Assembly: GCF_019393635.1 (NCBI RefSeq)
Contig: NC_057866.1
Coordinates: 3,994,223-4,058,222, forward strand
Source of the DNA: Dromiciops gliroides
Taxonomy: Eukaryota > Chordata > Mammalia > Microbiotheria > Microbiotheriidae
Direction of reading: 5' to 3'
Length of the DNA: 64,000 nucleotides
Shown here: in pieces, positions 1-11,723 of the stretch
How the letters are laid out: the number at the start of each line of letters is the position of its first letter
Numbering within the stretch: the stretch's first letter is position 1
Notes under the pieces: generated by a model
The model's input: the letters and a program-made list of their open reading frames with translations, nothing else
Databases searched by the model: none
Told to the model about the DNA's origin: nothing
Translations under genes and position numbers: made by a program

Positions 1-962
1 GCAATTTTCCAATGAAGAAATCTAAACAATTTATAAGTATACAAAATGCTCAAACTCATTACTGAATCAAGAAATACAGATTAAAATAACCCTGACATAT
101 CATCTTCCAACTACTAACTTGCCTAAAATGATAGAAGGGGAAAGTGACAAATGTTGGAGAAAATGTGGAAAAATTGGGACACTAACTTATTGTTTGTGGT
201 ATTGTAAAATGATCCAACATTTTAGGAGAACAATGTGGAATTATGCCAAAAGAATTATTAAACTACCTGTACCCTTTAACCCAGCAATACCACTACTTGG
301 TTTATTTCCCAAGATGATTAGGGAAAGAGGAGAAGTACCTATATGTTTTTAAATGTTTATAACAGCTGTCTTTGTGGTGCCAAAGAACTGGAAATTGCAG
401 GGATGTCCATCAATTGGGGAATGGCTGAACAAGTTGTGGAATATGATTGTGATGGAATAGTACTGTATAAGAAATAATGAGCTATAAGAAATGATGGGCT
501 CAATGATTTTAGAAAAACATAGAAAGACTTGTAATGAAGAGCAAAATGAGCAGAACCAAGGGGATGATGTATAAAGTAACAGCAATATTGTTTTAAGAAT
601 GACTTTGAGTGAATGTTATTTTTTCTATTGTAAATACCCATATCAACTATAAAAGATATATGAAGAAAGAATTTATCTACATCCAGAGAAAGAACTTATA
701 AAAAGATGTATGTGTAGAATAATTGTACATATACATACATACACACACATATGTTTGTGTCTACTCTTAGCCATCTCCAGGGCATGAGTAGAGAGAGAAG
801 GAAAAAAAAAAAGAAAAAAATTACATGATAATTTTGTTGTATCTTTGAGGAGAAGAGCAAGTTGTGCATAGTAGATTTGCAGTTTCATGTCATCTTTTTA
901 TTGAACTGTGTTATGGAAATGCTTGTTTTATTCCATAAATTAAAAATAAAATAAAATAAAGA
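1..962 (+). mobile_element. L1 3' end (ORF2 tail and 3'UTR), cut by window start
   Basis: The left edge starts inside the L1 ORF2 C-terminal region. The wording matches the copies at 4339 and 43085: a mobile-element tail with a gatgaagaaatc block, a Trp/Cys-rich stretch and a proline-rich FNPAIPLLG segment. It ends in an A-rich tail with repeated aaataaaat near 940-960. It is 5' truncated by the window and its frames are interrupted. Confidence 0.85.
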
Positions 963-1019
963 CTCTGGATGTCTACCTCAAGCCATGGAGAATATGAGAC
1001 AGAAGCACAGGTTATCAAG

Positions 1020-1150
1020 AAAAGGTTATAATTAATATTACATGTTTATATTAAATATTAATTATATGTACAATTTGTAATAATTAATATTAGTAATTGA
1101 TTAGTAACTGGTAATATTAAGAATTAGTAAATGATAATTAATATTAATAA
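1020..1150. repeat. AT-rich low-complexity tract
   Basis: Irregular repeats of attaatatt/taatta with almost no G or C. No coding or structured signal is seen. Confidence 0.6.
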
Positions 1151-1157
1151 TTATTAA

Positions 1158-1345
1158 CATCTAGAATTTCTGAAACCCTTTAGCATTTGTAAAGCTCCTT
1201 ACTTATGTTATCTACTTGGTCCTCACAACAACCCTAGGATGTGGGTACTCTTGTTCTCTGCATTACAGATGAGGACACTGAGGCTCAGAAAAGTTAAGAG
1301 ACTTGATCACAGTCATACAGCTCATAAAGATGTGTATAGTGAGAG
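1158..1345 (-). mobile_element. MIR/CORE-SINE fragment
   Basis: Reads as the reverse complement of a MIR-type SINE: tcctcacaacaaccctagg, then attacagatgaggacactgaggc, then a cacagtcatacagct block. It is diverged and has no clear ends. Confidence 0.65.
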
Positions 1346-2150
1346 TTGCAAAGAATGTCAGTGACCTGGTCAAGGTGACATGACTAGGAATGGGCACATG
1401 GGAGACTTCAACCAAGTCTGTGTCTCTTACCATTAGAACAAATCAAGATGTTTCTGCCTATGCTCAACTTGGTAGCCTGAGGATAGAGAGATCTGCTCTT
1501 TATCTCTGCTCTTTTCTCTGGTCTCACAGTCCTTGTAGCACGTCAAGGCCTGTGTCCCTCTGAGACTGCTGAATGTACCTTCATGTTTAAAACTGAATGG
1601 AAGCAAGAAGGTCTGACTGAGCTTATATTCAAAGTTATAGGAATAGACTGAGGAGAGAATAGACATGGAGAGGAGCGAAAGCCCCTTTATTTCCCTTTTG
1701 CCCCACTGATGTTTTCTGGGCTTTGCCCGGCTGCTCACAACAGCTCTTTCTAGCTCATCTCAAAAGAAGCCTGCCTCTCCCCTTCTGGATGTACCAGGTT
1801 CTAGCACCCCAGTTTACCATTTTATAGAGGACTTGACTATTGGACAGGGATCCAAGAGGCATCACTGAAGTAGGAGCCAGGGGAGAATTCCATTAGCCAT
1901 TCTTCTCAGGAAGAGGTTTTACAGACAAAAGTCTTAGTCATTCCTTTTGCTAAGAGCTGTGATAAGTACATATTGTTACTAATGTTTATTCCCATGTATT
2001 ATTTCATACAATTGATCTAAGTATTAAAATATTTGGGAAAAATATGTATATCAAACTTTTCCCCCCCACATATTAAATAATGAGCATCTTTCTTCTAAGA
2101 CAGTCACTTCAGGAAATGTCTACTCAGAAAGAAAGATTCAAACATGAAGA
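1346..2150. other. unassigned non-coding DNA
   Basis: I recognise no gene or repeat here. The longest open frame, about 100 codons antisense at 1433-1738, has no domain-like composition. Confidence 0.4.
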
Positions 2151-2154
2151 ATGA

Positions 2155-2290
2155 ATGAGTGAATGACTTTAAAAAATCATTTATTAAACACCTATGTGCC
2201 AAGACTATGCTTGGGGTTGGGGATCCAAGGAGAAAAAACCAAGATAGTCTTGGCTCTCAAAGAGCTAATTGTGAAAATGGGTACCTTGAT
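2155..2290 (+). repeat. fragment of an old interspersed repeat (family Y)
   Basis: Contains the catttattaaacacctatgtgccaag block, then a ggggatcc...tcttggctctcaaagagcta block. The same order opens the longer copies at 7384 and 46905. Confidence 0.45.
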
Positions 2291-2299
2291 TTGCTTGAG

Positions 2300-2325
2300 C
2301 CCCCCCCCCCCCCCCCCCCCCCCCC
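2300..2325. repeat. poly-C tract (26 C)
   Basis: An uninterrupted run of 26 cytosines. Its length is likely variable and sensitive to sequencing error. Confidence 0.9.
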
Positions 2326-2465
2326 GCCAATTATCCAGGTAGCCAGAACAACTGTATGAAGACTGACTTCATTGGTTAACAAACCAATAATCCTTTGCAC
2401 AACTGAGAATAAACCTAGCAGGACCTGCCAGGAATCAGTAACCCTGAAGCCAATTAAAGACTTAT

Positions 2466-2630
2466 GGGGGTGGGGGGTGGGGTAGCAGCTAGGTGGCACA
2501 GTGGATAAAGCAAGGGCCCTGGATTCAGGAGGACCTGAGATCAAATCTGGCCTCAGACACTTGACACTTACTAGCTGTGTGACCCTGGGCAAGTCACTTA
2601 ACCCTCATTGCCCCACCAAAAAAAAAAAAA
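2466..2630 (+). mobile_element. WSINE1-type SINE
   Basis: tRNA-derived head with gcagctaggtggc, body with gacacttactagctgtgtg and an A-rich tail. Flanked by a perfect 10-bp target-site duplication aaagacttat at 2456-2465 and 2631-2640, so both ends are well defined. Confidence 0.93.
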
Positions 2631-2827
2631 AAAGACTTATCTGACTGCAGGATATGCAACTATGGATTTGGACCTTATCTTTGGAGATTCCCTAACTTTG
2701 AAATAATAAATTTTTTTTGAGAAATCTCCTTATCTAGACATTCCCTAATCAAGCCTTGAACTGAACTGCCTCTCACTAAGAATGCTTTCTGATTTGTGGA
2801 TCACAGGCTACATCCTTCATCCCTAGA

Positions 2828-2830
<3 letters not shown>

Positions 2831-2894
<64 letters not shown>
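2831..2894. repeat. (CA)n microsatellite
   Basis: About 32 uninterrupted CA units. It generates false open frames rich in His-Thr or Cys-Val. Confidence 0.97.
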
Positions 2895-2896
<2 letters not shown>

Positions 2897-3594
2897 CACA
2901 CACTTTTTTTTCTATAAGGACAGGATTTGGGTGGGTCTTTTCAAAGTGAGCCATTTTGCATTCATCATAAGGGCAGCAAAAGGATAAAAAAGGTTTACTC
3001 TTACCCAGAGAGGACCCACATCTGTTATGACCTTTGAGATATATAAAGGCAAACAGCCTTCTTTGGCAAGCTCTACTCATATCCTGTGCTCTCTGAAAGA
3101 ACCTACACATTAGGGGCTAAGGGATCTCTTCTTTACTTTTCTGTAATACTGATCTATCCCGAAGAGCTAGACAAATGAATCTTTTCTAGCCTAGAAGCAT
3201 GTTACCACTATCAATCATTAAGTCATCAAATTCCTTATTAACCATTATGCCAATGAATTTGCTTTTAGGAAACCACTGAGATTTAGAAAGAGAAAACTTG
3301 TTAGCATATGGATGTAAACCTCTTTGTAAGTGGCTTAAATGCCTCAGTAATTCCTTGCTTATCAACTTTGCATTTCAGTGGAAGGGTCATAAGCTTTCTT
3401 TGTTCATTAAATCGTAGATCCTGAGACAGGGCACCCATATGAGAATTCTCCTTGCCATCCTGGGATATTTGGCTAATAAGTTTATCTTCTCCAAGATTTA
3501 GGCTCAATGACTATGGAAGTAAATATTTTAATAAAGATAACTATTATTTGGCCTCTGACAACCTGAACCTCATTTGGTATTCTTTTTGTGCCAA
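2895..3594. other. unassigned non-coding DNA
   Basis: No recognisable gene or repeat. The short open frames here have no domain-like composition. Confidence 0.4.
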
Positions 3595-3640
3595 GGGGGG
3601 AGTTGGGGGTGGTGGGATGGGGGGAGGGAGGGAGAGGGGA
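3595..3640 (+). repeat. G-rich tract with potential G-quadruplex
   Basis: At least seven G-runs of three or more lie within about 45 bases, followed directly by an atcc-repeat stretch. A function is not implied. Confidence 0.6.
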
Positions 3641-4329
3641 AATATCCATCCATCCATCCATGCATTTACACATTTATGTGTATATGTATATATACATTAC
3701 TAATAATAATGTGCTCTAGCATTCAGGCTGGTAAAAACAATTTTAGTGAATGTGACAATGTTTATCCAAAGCATTTTAAGCTTAGAGAGAGAAGTCCACA
3801 CTGGTATAATCTTCCAAGCCTTCCAATAAGACGATGCTCCAAAACATTTATAGTCATCTTGAACATGAGAAAGATCATAATATGTTAAAATACTGATTGA
3901 GATTAACATTCCAGAACAGTCACAATTCTACCCTGGACTTCTTCCCAGAAAACTCCTTCTGGTGACAAGACCTTAAACTTGAATTTCAAAAGAGAAATTT
4001 GGTCCTCAGGTGGGTCTACTACCAATCTCTGCAGGTGGCTGGGAAGGCAGTGATTCATCTAAATAAGAATTAAGTTTGATCAACACCCTTTATATACTTC
4101 AGCGGAAGGTCCTAGATGTCATTCTTCTCACTTTCCTAAGGGAAAAAGGCCAGAGTTTTATGCTAGAGAAACTCTTATTTCTTAATATTTCTAGAGAAAT
4201 TCAAATGAAATTTTATTTGTTTTTACTGGGCTTCCATACTTGGGAATGTGAAACAATAGGAATGTCATAGCCTGATAAGGAAGTAAGATAGCTTTCTGTA
4301 TATAATTAAGAGCTCTAACTCTCTACCCT
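3641..4329. other. unassigned non-coding DNA
   Basis: Opens with a short (ATCC)n/TATA-rich stretch, then sequence without a recognisable gene or repeat, up to the target site of the next L1. Confidence 0.4.
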
Positions 4330-4338
4330 AAGACTATT

Positions 4339-5349
4339 CCTTTCATTCCCCAATTATGAAAAGGTCAAAGGATATGAACAGGCAATTTTCTGATGAAGAA
4401 ATCAAAGCTATCTATTGCCATATGAAAAAATGCTCCAAATCACTATTGATTAGAGAAATGCAAATTAAAACAACTCTGAGGTACCACCTCAAACCTATCA
4501 TATTGGCTAATATGACAAAAAAGGAAAATAATAAATGTTGGAGAAGCTGTGGGGAAAAATGGAACACTGATGCATTGTTGGTGGAGCTATGGACTGATCC
4601 AGCTATTCTGGAGAGTAATTTGGAATGATGCCCAAAGGGCTATAAAGCTGTGCATACCCTTTGACCCAGCAATACCAGTATTAGTTCTTTTTCCCAAAGA
4701 GATCATTAAAAGGAAAAAGGACCCACTTGTATAGCTGCTCTTTTTGTGGTGGCAAGGAATTGGAAATCGAGGGGATGCCCATCAATTGGGGAATGTCTGA
4801 ACAAGTTGTGGTATGTGAATGTAATGGAATGCTATTGTGCTGTAAGAAGTGATTAGCATGTGGATTTCAGAGAAACCTGGAAGGACTTACATGAACTGAT
4901 GCTGAGTGAGATGATCAGAGCCAGGAGAACATTGAACATAGTATCAACACAATTGTGTTTTGATCAACTGTGATAGACTTGACTCTTCTCAGCTATAGCT
5001 CAGAGATAGTTCCAAGAGACTCAGGATGGAAAATGCTCTCCAAATCCAGAAAAAAAGAACTGTGGAATCTAGATGCAGTTTGAACTATACTATTTCTACT
5101 TTTTTGGTTTTTCTTTTTTGAGATTTTCCCCTTTTCCTCTGATTCTTCTTTCATAGCATGACTAATGCAGAAATATGTTTAATGTGATTGTACATGTATA
5201 ACCTATATCAATTTATTTGCTGTCTTGGGGAGGGGGGAGAGAGGGGAGGAAGGGAGAAAAATTTGAAACTAGAAATCTTATAAAAACAAATGTTGAAAAC
5301 TATCTCTATATGTAACTAGAAATTAATAAAATACTTTTATCATTAAAAA
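4339..5349 (+). mobile_element. 5'-truncated L1 (ORF2 C-terminus and 3'UTR)
   Basis: Translation from 4356 gives the typical L1 ORF2 tail with [27 protein letters not shown], a CWRSCGE motif and a PFDPAIPVL segment, in two frames. It ends in a short A tail. A 9-bp target-site duplication aagactatt (4330-4338 and 5350-5358) bounds it, so the truncation happened at insertion. Confidence 0.9.
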
Positions 5350-5358
5350 AAGACTATT

Positions 5359-5814
5359 GCTTTTGTTTGGGTTGAAACTTCTTCACAATTAACTGTTGGT
5401 CCTAAAACCAATCAGATTAGCATCAAATGATAATAAGCTACAGACCCAGCAGGCTAGGAAAAAGGCACATACTACTGAAAGAATTTGGGGACCCACAATA
5501 GCTATTTTCTTACTTCTTTGAGAATATTCTGGAAAGAAACTTCACTTCCAATCCATAAGCTTTATCTTTTGGTTGTCTTCAGTTTCTCTATTGTGGTTGG
5601 AGACTAACCACAATAACCACTTATTTAGAAAGCATATGATGCCAAATTAGGTCATGGTGGGGTGAGCAGGAGAGAAAAGCAAATGTTTACATCCTTGCTA
5701 AGCCTCTAATCTCCTGATTCAAGTTCCCTCTATCTCTGGAGTTTCTTCTGTGTTAGGGTAGAGCATCCATTTGGCCTGCCCAGTTCAGTTTCCCTTCAGG
5801 ATCCTTTAGCTCTT
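5359..5814. other. unassigned non-coding DNA
   Basis: No gene or repeat recognised. Confidence 0.4.
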
Positions 5815-5830
5815 AAGATGACATGGAAAC

Positions 5831-5995
5831 GGGGCAGCTAGGTGGCGCAGTGAATAGAGCATCGGTCCTGGATTCATGAGGACCTGAGTTCAAATCCGGT
5901 CTCAGACACTTAACACTTACTAACTATGTGACCTTGAGCAAGTCACTTAACTCCAAGTGCCTCACCAAAAAAAAAAACACAACAATTATAAAAAA
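5831..5995 (+). mobile_element. WSINE1-type SINE
   Basis: Complete head and body with an A-rich tail. A 16-bp perfect target-site duplication aagatgacatggaaac lies at 5815-5830 and 5996-6011. It sits inside duplicated block copy 1 and is absent from copy 2, so it inserted after the two copies separated. Confidence 0.94.
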
Positions 5996-6115
5996 AAGAT
6001 GACATGGAAACAAAGATGACATGGAAGTAATTATCAGGGGTGTGACATAGAGTCTAATTCTGTACTTCTGACAAGGCTTGGACTGACCAGCTTGTGAAGG
6101 GACCAACATTATTAA

Positions 6116-6487
6116 TGTAACGATTGGAATGATGCCACCTGCTGGAGACTTACTGTAGAAGAGTTCCGCCCATGAAGCGAAGGTCTTTGAGGGCAAGACC
6201 AGGAGTCTTTTCTTTGGCATCAGGAAGTGACGCGGGCTAGTGGGAGGAAGAAGGAAGAGACTGGCGCTTGGTCTCACTCTCTTTCCTGAGGACGCTGGTG
6301 GAGAGGGGAGCTAGAAATGTGCTCTCCCTTTAATAGATAGGAATCTAGGCCTTTCTCTCTCTCTTTATCAAATTCTTATTCTCCTTAATAAATGCTTAAA
6401 AGTCTAACTCTTGCTAAAGCTTATAATTTATTGGCGACCACTCATTAAATGTTTTAGACAGACTAGCTAGGATTTTAGCCCTTAATA
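6116..6487 (+). mobile_element. solo LTR, family LTR-a, copy 1
   Basis: A 372-bp element starting tgtaacgattgg, with an aataaa signal about 110 bp before its end. It matches 10037-10407 and the complement of 28294-28682. It is flanked by a 4-bp duplication ttaa (6112-6115, 6488-6491), as for gammaretrovirus-like ERVs. No internal retroviral sequence adjoins it, so it is a solo LTR fossil. Confidence 0.85.
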
Positions 6488-7383
6488 TTAAAGAGCCTAG
6501 GAGTTTGTATTTCTCTCCTAATAGGGAGAGAAGTGATTGTAGAATCAGGACTGGGGAGAAGGATTTTGATTTTTCCTGTTAAAGAAGGGGTTTCAATAAA
6601 GATCTCATCAGAGAATTCGAGAGGGACATATGTTGTGGCTCTCATCAGCCATATGTAGGAACAGTTCAGAGGTGTCAGTAGTAGGAGACAAACTCACCCA
6701 TTTACTTACTTACTCAAACCCATATCCTGGGGAGATCAGGGAGGCAAAGGCCAAAGGGACACACAAAGTGTAAGGCTATATCTATATTTATATCCATGTC
6801 CATGTCCATATGCATATCTGTATATCTCTCACTCTCTATCATCTATATCTATATGTCAGCTAGCCTATTAGGTGAGAAGAGCCAAAGTTCTTCTGACCAC
6901 ATGCCTTGTGTCTTCCATCCTCTACCGGGCATAGCAGGTCCCCTGAGGGAAGGTATCAAAGGGCCCATCTTAGATAGATGGGGTATCTTCCATCTTTCCC
7001 AAAGAAAAGACTTCCATCTGTGCCAACACAGGGTAGCCTTCATCTCCTGCTTCCAGCCTGATCTTTCCATCCAGAGAACTTCTGGTGCAAAGTGGAGCAA
7101 TCTTCCCTTTGATCTTAGGTCTTCAGGCTCCTACTGCACCAGTCCCTTGAGGGAAGAGGAAAAGTAAAGTTGGTGGAAAATGGGACTTCTGCTGTGTAGG
7201 TTTGACTTCCATCTCCTGCTGTGCCCTTTCCCCACCTTATTGCCACTCTTTAGAGGGAAGAGGATGAGTGAAACAGTGTCTCTCATCTGATCAATGGGCT
7301 GTGGGCCTCCAATCTCATACTGAACTTGCCTCTAGCCCAAACTTTGGCCTACTTTGGGAAGAGGCATGTGACCTTCCATTCAG

Positions 7384-8225
7384 TCAATATTTATCAAATA
7401 CCTCCTATATGCCAGGCACTGTGCTATAAGCTGGAGACACCAAAAAATAGTCAAAAGACAGTCCCTGGCCTCATGGAACTCAGAATCTGAAGGGAGAGAC
7501 AATATGCAAACAAACAGAGTAAGCTGTATGCAGGATAAATAGGAATAAATAACAAAGAGAAGATGATAGAATTTAGAAAGATTGGGAGAGGCTTCTTATA
7601 AATGATGGCATTTTAGGTGGAGCTCAAAGGAAGCCAGGAGGATCAGGAGGTAGAATGACAGAGAGAGAGCATGCCAAACATTGGGTCACCCAGAAAAAGT
7701 TCCTGTAATCAAGAGACGCAATGTCTTGTTTATGGAATAGTGAGAAGGCCAGTGAACTGGGGTCAAAGAGTACATGCCAGGGATTAAGGTATAGGAACCC
7801 TGGAAAGGTAGGAGGAAGTTAGGTTATGAAGAGCTTTGGAAGCCAAATAGAGCATTTTTGTTGTTCCTGGAGGTAATAGGGAGCCCCTAGAGTTTGAATA
7901 GTGGTATGTGGGATATGGTTAGACCTATGTTTGAGGAAAATCACTTTAGTGGCTGAATGGAAAATGAATTGGAGTAGGAAGATACTTGAGGCAGGTAGAT
8001 CCACCAGCCCCTATAGCAATAGTCCAGGCTTGAGATACTGAGGGTCTGCATTTGAGTGGTAGCAGTCCCAGAGGAGAGAAGGGAGAATATAGGAGAGATG
8101 TTGAAGAGATAAAATTGACAGGTCTTGGCAACAGATTGGATGTAGGGGTAGGGGTTGAGAGATGTTGGAGAGTTGAGGATAACTACTAGGCTTCAAGCCT
8201 GAAGGATTGGAAGGTGTTATATTCT
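7384..8225 (+). repeat. old interspersed repeat (family Y), longest copy
   Basis: Order of blocks: caatatttatcaaatacctcc, ccaggcactgtgct, a dispersed gacagtccctggcctcatgg block, tataaatgatggcattttag, then aggaagttaggttatgaag and aaaatcactttagtggctg. Parts recur at 24150-24335, 27270-27640, 45420-46830 and 46905-47765. I cannot name the family. No open frame is seen. Confidence 0.55.
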
Positions 8226-8815
8226 CACCCCTGGTCATGCCCTTCATATCCCAGTGATTCTGAACTTCTGTGCATCATCATTCAAACTCGATTCTCTACC
8301 CCAAACATCCAATATTTTATTCACATCCCCCTTGACCCTTTTACCACAATGTTTTGACCAAATACAATCAAGCCCTTCCACTATTCCATGTGGAATGCCT
8401 ATTCTATGGGCAACAAACTTCCCTTCATCTTACTCAAATCTGACTTTCTCCTTCTGGCCCAGCCTCCCTGATCACCCTTTCAAGTAATAGGTGCACTTTC
8501 ACTCATTCTTCTTCACTCATTGGTCAACACAGAGGAGTCAAAATACTCCTTGTTTCCCATTGTCAGTTCCAGTTTCTCCTCCCATCTCCATCACTCAATA
8601 ACCTTGCCTCCTTTGAAGTTCATACTACTCATATCTACCACCCAATCAAGACCCTTGTAGCTACAGAACTCCAGGTCATTCCCCTTCCTTCCTCAATGAG
8701 TTGAGTACATTTTTGACAGTTTTCTCTCCTCCTTACCTCCTGTCCTCATACTAGGAGACTTCAACATACATATTTGCTTTCCCTTAAACACCCTAACCAC
8801 TGTTACTCACTTCCC
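8226..8815 (+). mobile_element. L2/CR1-like LINE fragment with endonuclease motif
   Basis: Near 8740-8776 the plus strand reads PVLILGDFNIHI. This is the catalytic GDFN block of the AP-endonuclease domain in CR1/L2-type LINE proteins. Upstream pyrimidine-rich sequence is consistent with the same decayed ORF2. No intact frame remains. Assignment to L2 rather than another CR1-clade LINE is uncertain. Confidence 0.55.
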
Positions 8816-10032
8816 ATGTTTAAGCAAAGGCTCTTTTGTGCAATTTTAGAAGGTTTACTAAATTTTATTTGCAAGATAATTCATTGCAATAATTTGTTGT
8901 TAATAACATTTCTGTCTAAACCTACTGTGATCAGTGCGACTTTATTGTCTGAGAGGAAAGCTTTTCTGGGACCCTGAAAGTTCTTTCTGAATTTCATTCT
9001 TAAGTTTGTTGTGTCTCTGGACCTTCCTTAAATGGGCCCTATAAGAGAAACTTAAGCAGTCAGCAGCTCAAGTGAAATGACATCTGAGGTGCTGTTATAA
9101 CCATGTCCCTGCTTATAGCTCTTGTAGCACGTTTCTATTACCAGAGTAGAAACAGTGGAAATTTGCAATTGCAATAATTAATCTATTAGTTATTAAATTA
9201 ATACGAAAACATCTAAATTACTATAGTAAGCTGTAAGTGGGAAATATCTTGCTGTTTTAAGCTGATTTGGTGTCATTGCATAGTCTAAGCAAGAGTTAAA
9301 TTGGTACTTGAACTTCTCATATGTGTAAGGTTCAATTCCTAAAGTATCTCATTCTTTTAGAATAATATGAGTATAATTAGAGAAAGACAAAATTTGTGAA
9401 ACATTGATGTGAATCTATTAAGTTCTGAGGTTAAAGTCTGGAACCTCTTTTGCTTTTGTTTTAACAAATAGGATTTCGGTACAGACAGTTATATTAGTGA
9501 AGAGTAGTCGCTTATGAACTATCTTGGGACAAGTTAATGGGAAATCAGATTTTATTTATGTTTCTTATTTAATCCAGAATTAGAACATGTGTTGAAATGC
9601 ATTCAAATTACTTGTTACCTTAAAGATTTTCCTATTCTTTAAAGGGATTCTGAGAGCAGTAGTCTGTATTTATGTCCATTTAAACATGGTTAATAACTGT
9701 ACATGTTTTAGTTTATTCTATTACGTGAAACATAGTCTAATCTGTATACAATTTGGGATTGTTATATTTATACCTCACAAGTTATTGTTGTTTCTTGTGA
9801 AGCACTATAAGGCAAAAGCATTTGTACTATAATGTTGAATTTAGGGATAAAAAATTCCACTTAGCATGAGTACTAGTTGTATCAAGATCTGATTTTTTTA
9901 TAGTGAATCTCTTCCTGTTACCAGTGTGAGATTACAGTTAATGCTTGTTATATCAGATATGAGATTGATTCCTGAGAGTTGAATCCACCTGAAGCTCTGA
10001 TTATTGGAACTTGCTATTTATGACATTCTAGG
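8816..10032. other. unassigned AT-rich DNA
   Basis: No gene recognised. Parts around 9320-9560 show weak wording shared with 10910-11110 (cttctcata..., aatttgtgaaac), possibly two relics of one old element. Confidence 0.35.
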
Positions 10033-10036
10033 ATTT

Positions 10037-10407
10037 TGTAACGATTGAAATGACTCCACCTGCTGGAGACTTACTGTAGAAGAGTTCTGCCCATGAAGTG
10101 AAGGTCTTTGAGGGCAAGACCAGGAGTCTTTTCTTGGGTGTCAGGAAGTGACGTGGGCTAGTGGGAGGAGGAAGGAAGAGACTGGCGCTCGGGTCACACG
10201 CTCTTTCCTGAGGACGCTGGTGGAGAGGGGAGCTAGAAATGCGCTCTCCCTTTAATAGAGGAATCTAGGCCTTTCTCTCTCTCTTTACCAAATTCTTATT
10301 CTCCTTAATAAATGCTTAAAAGTCTAACTCTTGCAAAAGCTTATAATTTATTGGCGACCACTCATTAGATATTTTAGACAGTTTAGCTAGAATTTTAGCC
10401 CTTAACA
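10037..10407 (+). mobile_element. solo LTR, family LTR-a, copy 2
   Basis: 371 bp, tgtaacgattg to cccttaaca, nearly identical to the copy at 6116 by eye. A 4-bp duplication attt lies at 10033-10036 and 10408-10411. The aataaa signal is in the same place as in copy 1. Confidence 0.87.
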
Positions 10408-10411
10408 ATTT

Positions 10412-11552
10412 TAACTGGTATTATTCTGAATATGACTCCAGGTATGATCCTCAAGGAATGCTTGATACTGATCCAATGATCCATCATGCCAGGAACCTCA
10501 TGGGGTTGTACATACATAAACTGATTTCAGTTGGAGTTATCATGGAAAGATCCTATTGGCAAGGGCTTCTCCTCACTCACTTTCCCCAATATGCTACCCC
10601 TGGTTGATTTCAAGCCTGGCTGGATGCAATTGGCCAACTTTTGCCTGGAACTGACATGAAGTTAGAGAAGTATTCTTCCCTTACTATTTAGCTGTGCCCT
10701 TATTCTTTTGTGGCAATTTTCTATAATCATGTTAGGTGATCAGTATGAATACAATATGAAATCCCTGTCTTATAGGCTAATACTGGAGCACATCTGAGTT
10801 ACAATAGTAAAATGTAGCTGTAAGACTTATTTTAGTCCTTTCTATATTCCAAACAATTAAGTATTTAGCCTTTGTATGTGTACTAGCTATATATTTTTGT
10901 GTAAGAAAAAGTCTTTTAACTTCTCATAATGGTATGAGGATAATTAGGCAAATGATTCAAAGACTTGTGAAACCAGGATATAATTCTGTTATTTAGTTAA
11001 CATGATAATTGTCTCAGTTCTGTGTTAAGGAAAGGAATATCAGCACAATTAGTTATCTCAGAAGAAGAATCACTTGTGGTCTGTCTTGTAAAGACACCCA
11101 CTTTTGTTAGGGGTCATTCATTTGAACATGACTAGAAGTTGAAAATGTTTTAATATAAGTAACTTACTTGATATGCACTATTGTAAAATTAACTCATCAA
11201 TATATTTTTGTATACCATCCCTGAACCTTTTGTTATAACTAAAGTTAATCTGGCAACTTTTATATGAATTCTGAGATTCCTTAGCAGAATCTCATCTTCT
11301 TAATGGGGGAATGAATAATGCCAAATATAAAACTTGGGTTCTAATGTTCTATTTGTAGTTGTTTTCTATATATCAACATAAATATTGGATAACCTAAAAT
11401 TGTAAATTCCCTGGTTTAAAAGGTTGTAAATTTGATTTTATAATAATGAAGACATAAGTGTTGAGTTAGTTTTCATTATCTGACTCGTTTATTGGCAAAG
11501 TAATTTAAATGTAAAGTAAGTTAAATCTGTGTTAAAACCAATTTTGTAGATC
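10412..11552. other. unassigned AT-rich DNA
   Basis: A 59-codon open stretch near 10430-10606 has no homology I recognise. Nothing else is supported. Confidence 0.35.
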
Positions 11553-11559
11553 TTATTTT

Positions 11560-11722
11560 ATTTTAATTAATTAACTAATTAATTTTTTGTGGGGCAATGA
11601 GGGTTAAGTGACTTGCCTAGGGTCACACAGCTAGTAAGTGTCAAGTGTCTGAGGCTGGATTTGAATTCAGGTCCTCCTAAATCCAGGGCCGGTGCTCTAC
11701 CCACTGTGCCACCTAGCTTCCC
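11560..11722 (-). mobile_element. WSINE1-type SINE
   Basis: Antisense copy: T/A-rich tail, ggcaatgagggttaagtgac, then ccactgtgccacctagctt at the right end. A likely short duplication tttgtag flanks it. Confidence 0.85.
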
Positions 11723-11723
11723 C

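Larger units (their letters stand above)
5815..8225 (+). repeat. duplicated block, copy 1 (interrupted by SINE and solo LTR)
   Basis: The parts at 5996-6115, 6488-6830 and about 7660-7835 match 21049-21159, 23789-24140 and 24150-24335 in the same order and orientation. Examples are gatgacatggaaacaaag, gagtttgtatttctc and ggaaccctggaaaggtagg. It is either a local duplication or two copies of one large repeat. Bases 6831-7383 have no counterpart in copy 2. Confidence 0.6.

Noticed and set aside
2796-3110. Open frames with long His-Thr or Cys-Val runs
   Set aside because: They are the CA microsatellite read in different frames.
8254-8487. 77-codon open frame resembling a small secreted protein
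   Set aside because: It lies within a decayed LINE upstream of the GDFN endonuclease motif.
10430-10606. 59-codon open stretch with balanced composition (RYDPQGMLDTDP...)
   Set aside because: No family is recognised, there is no start context, and it lies in otherwise non-coding DNA. Too short to call.
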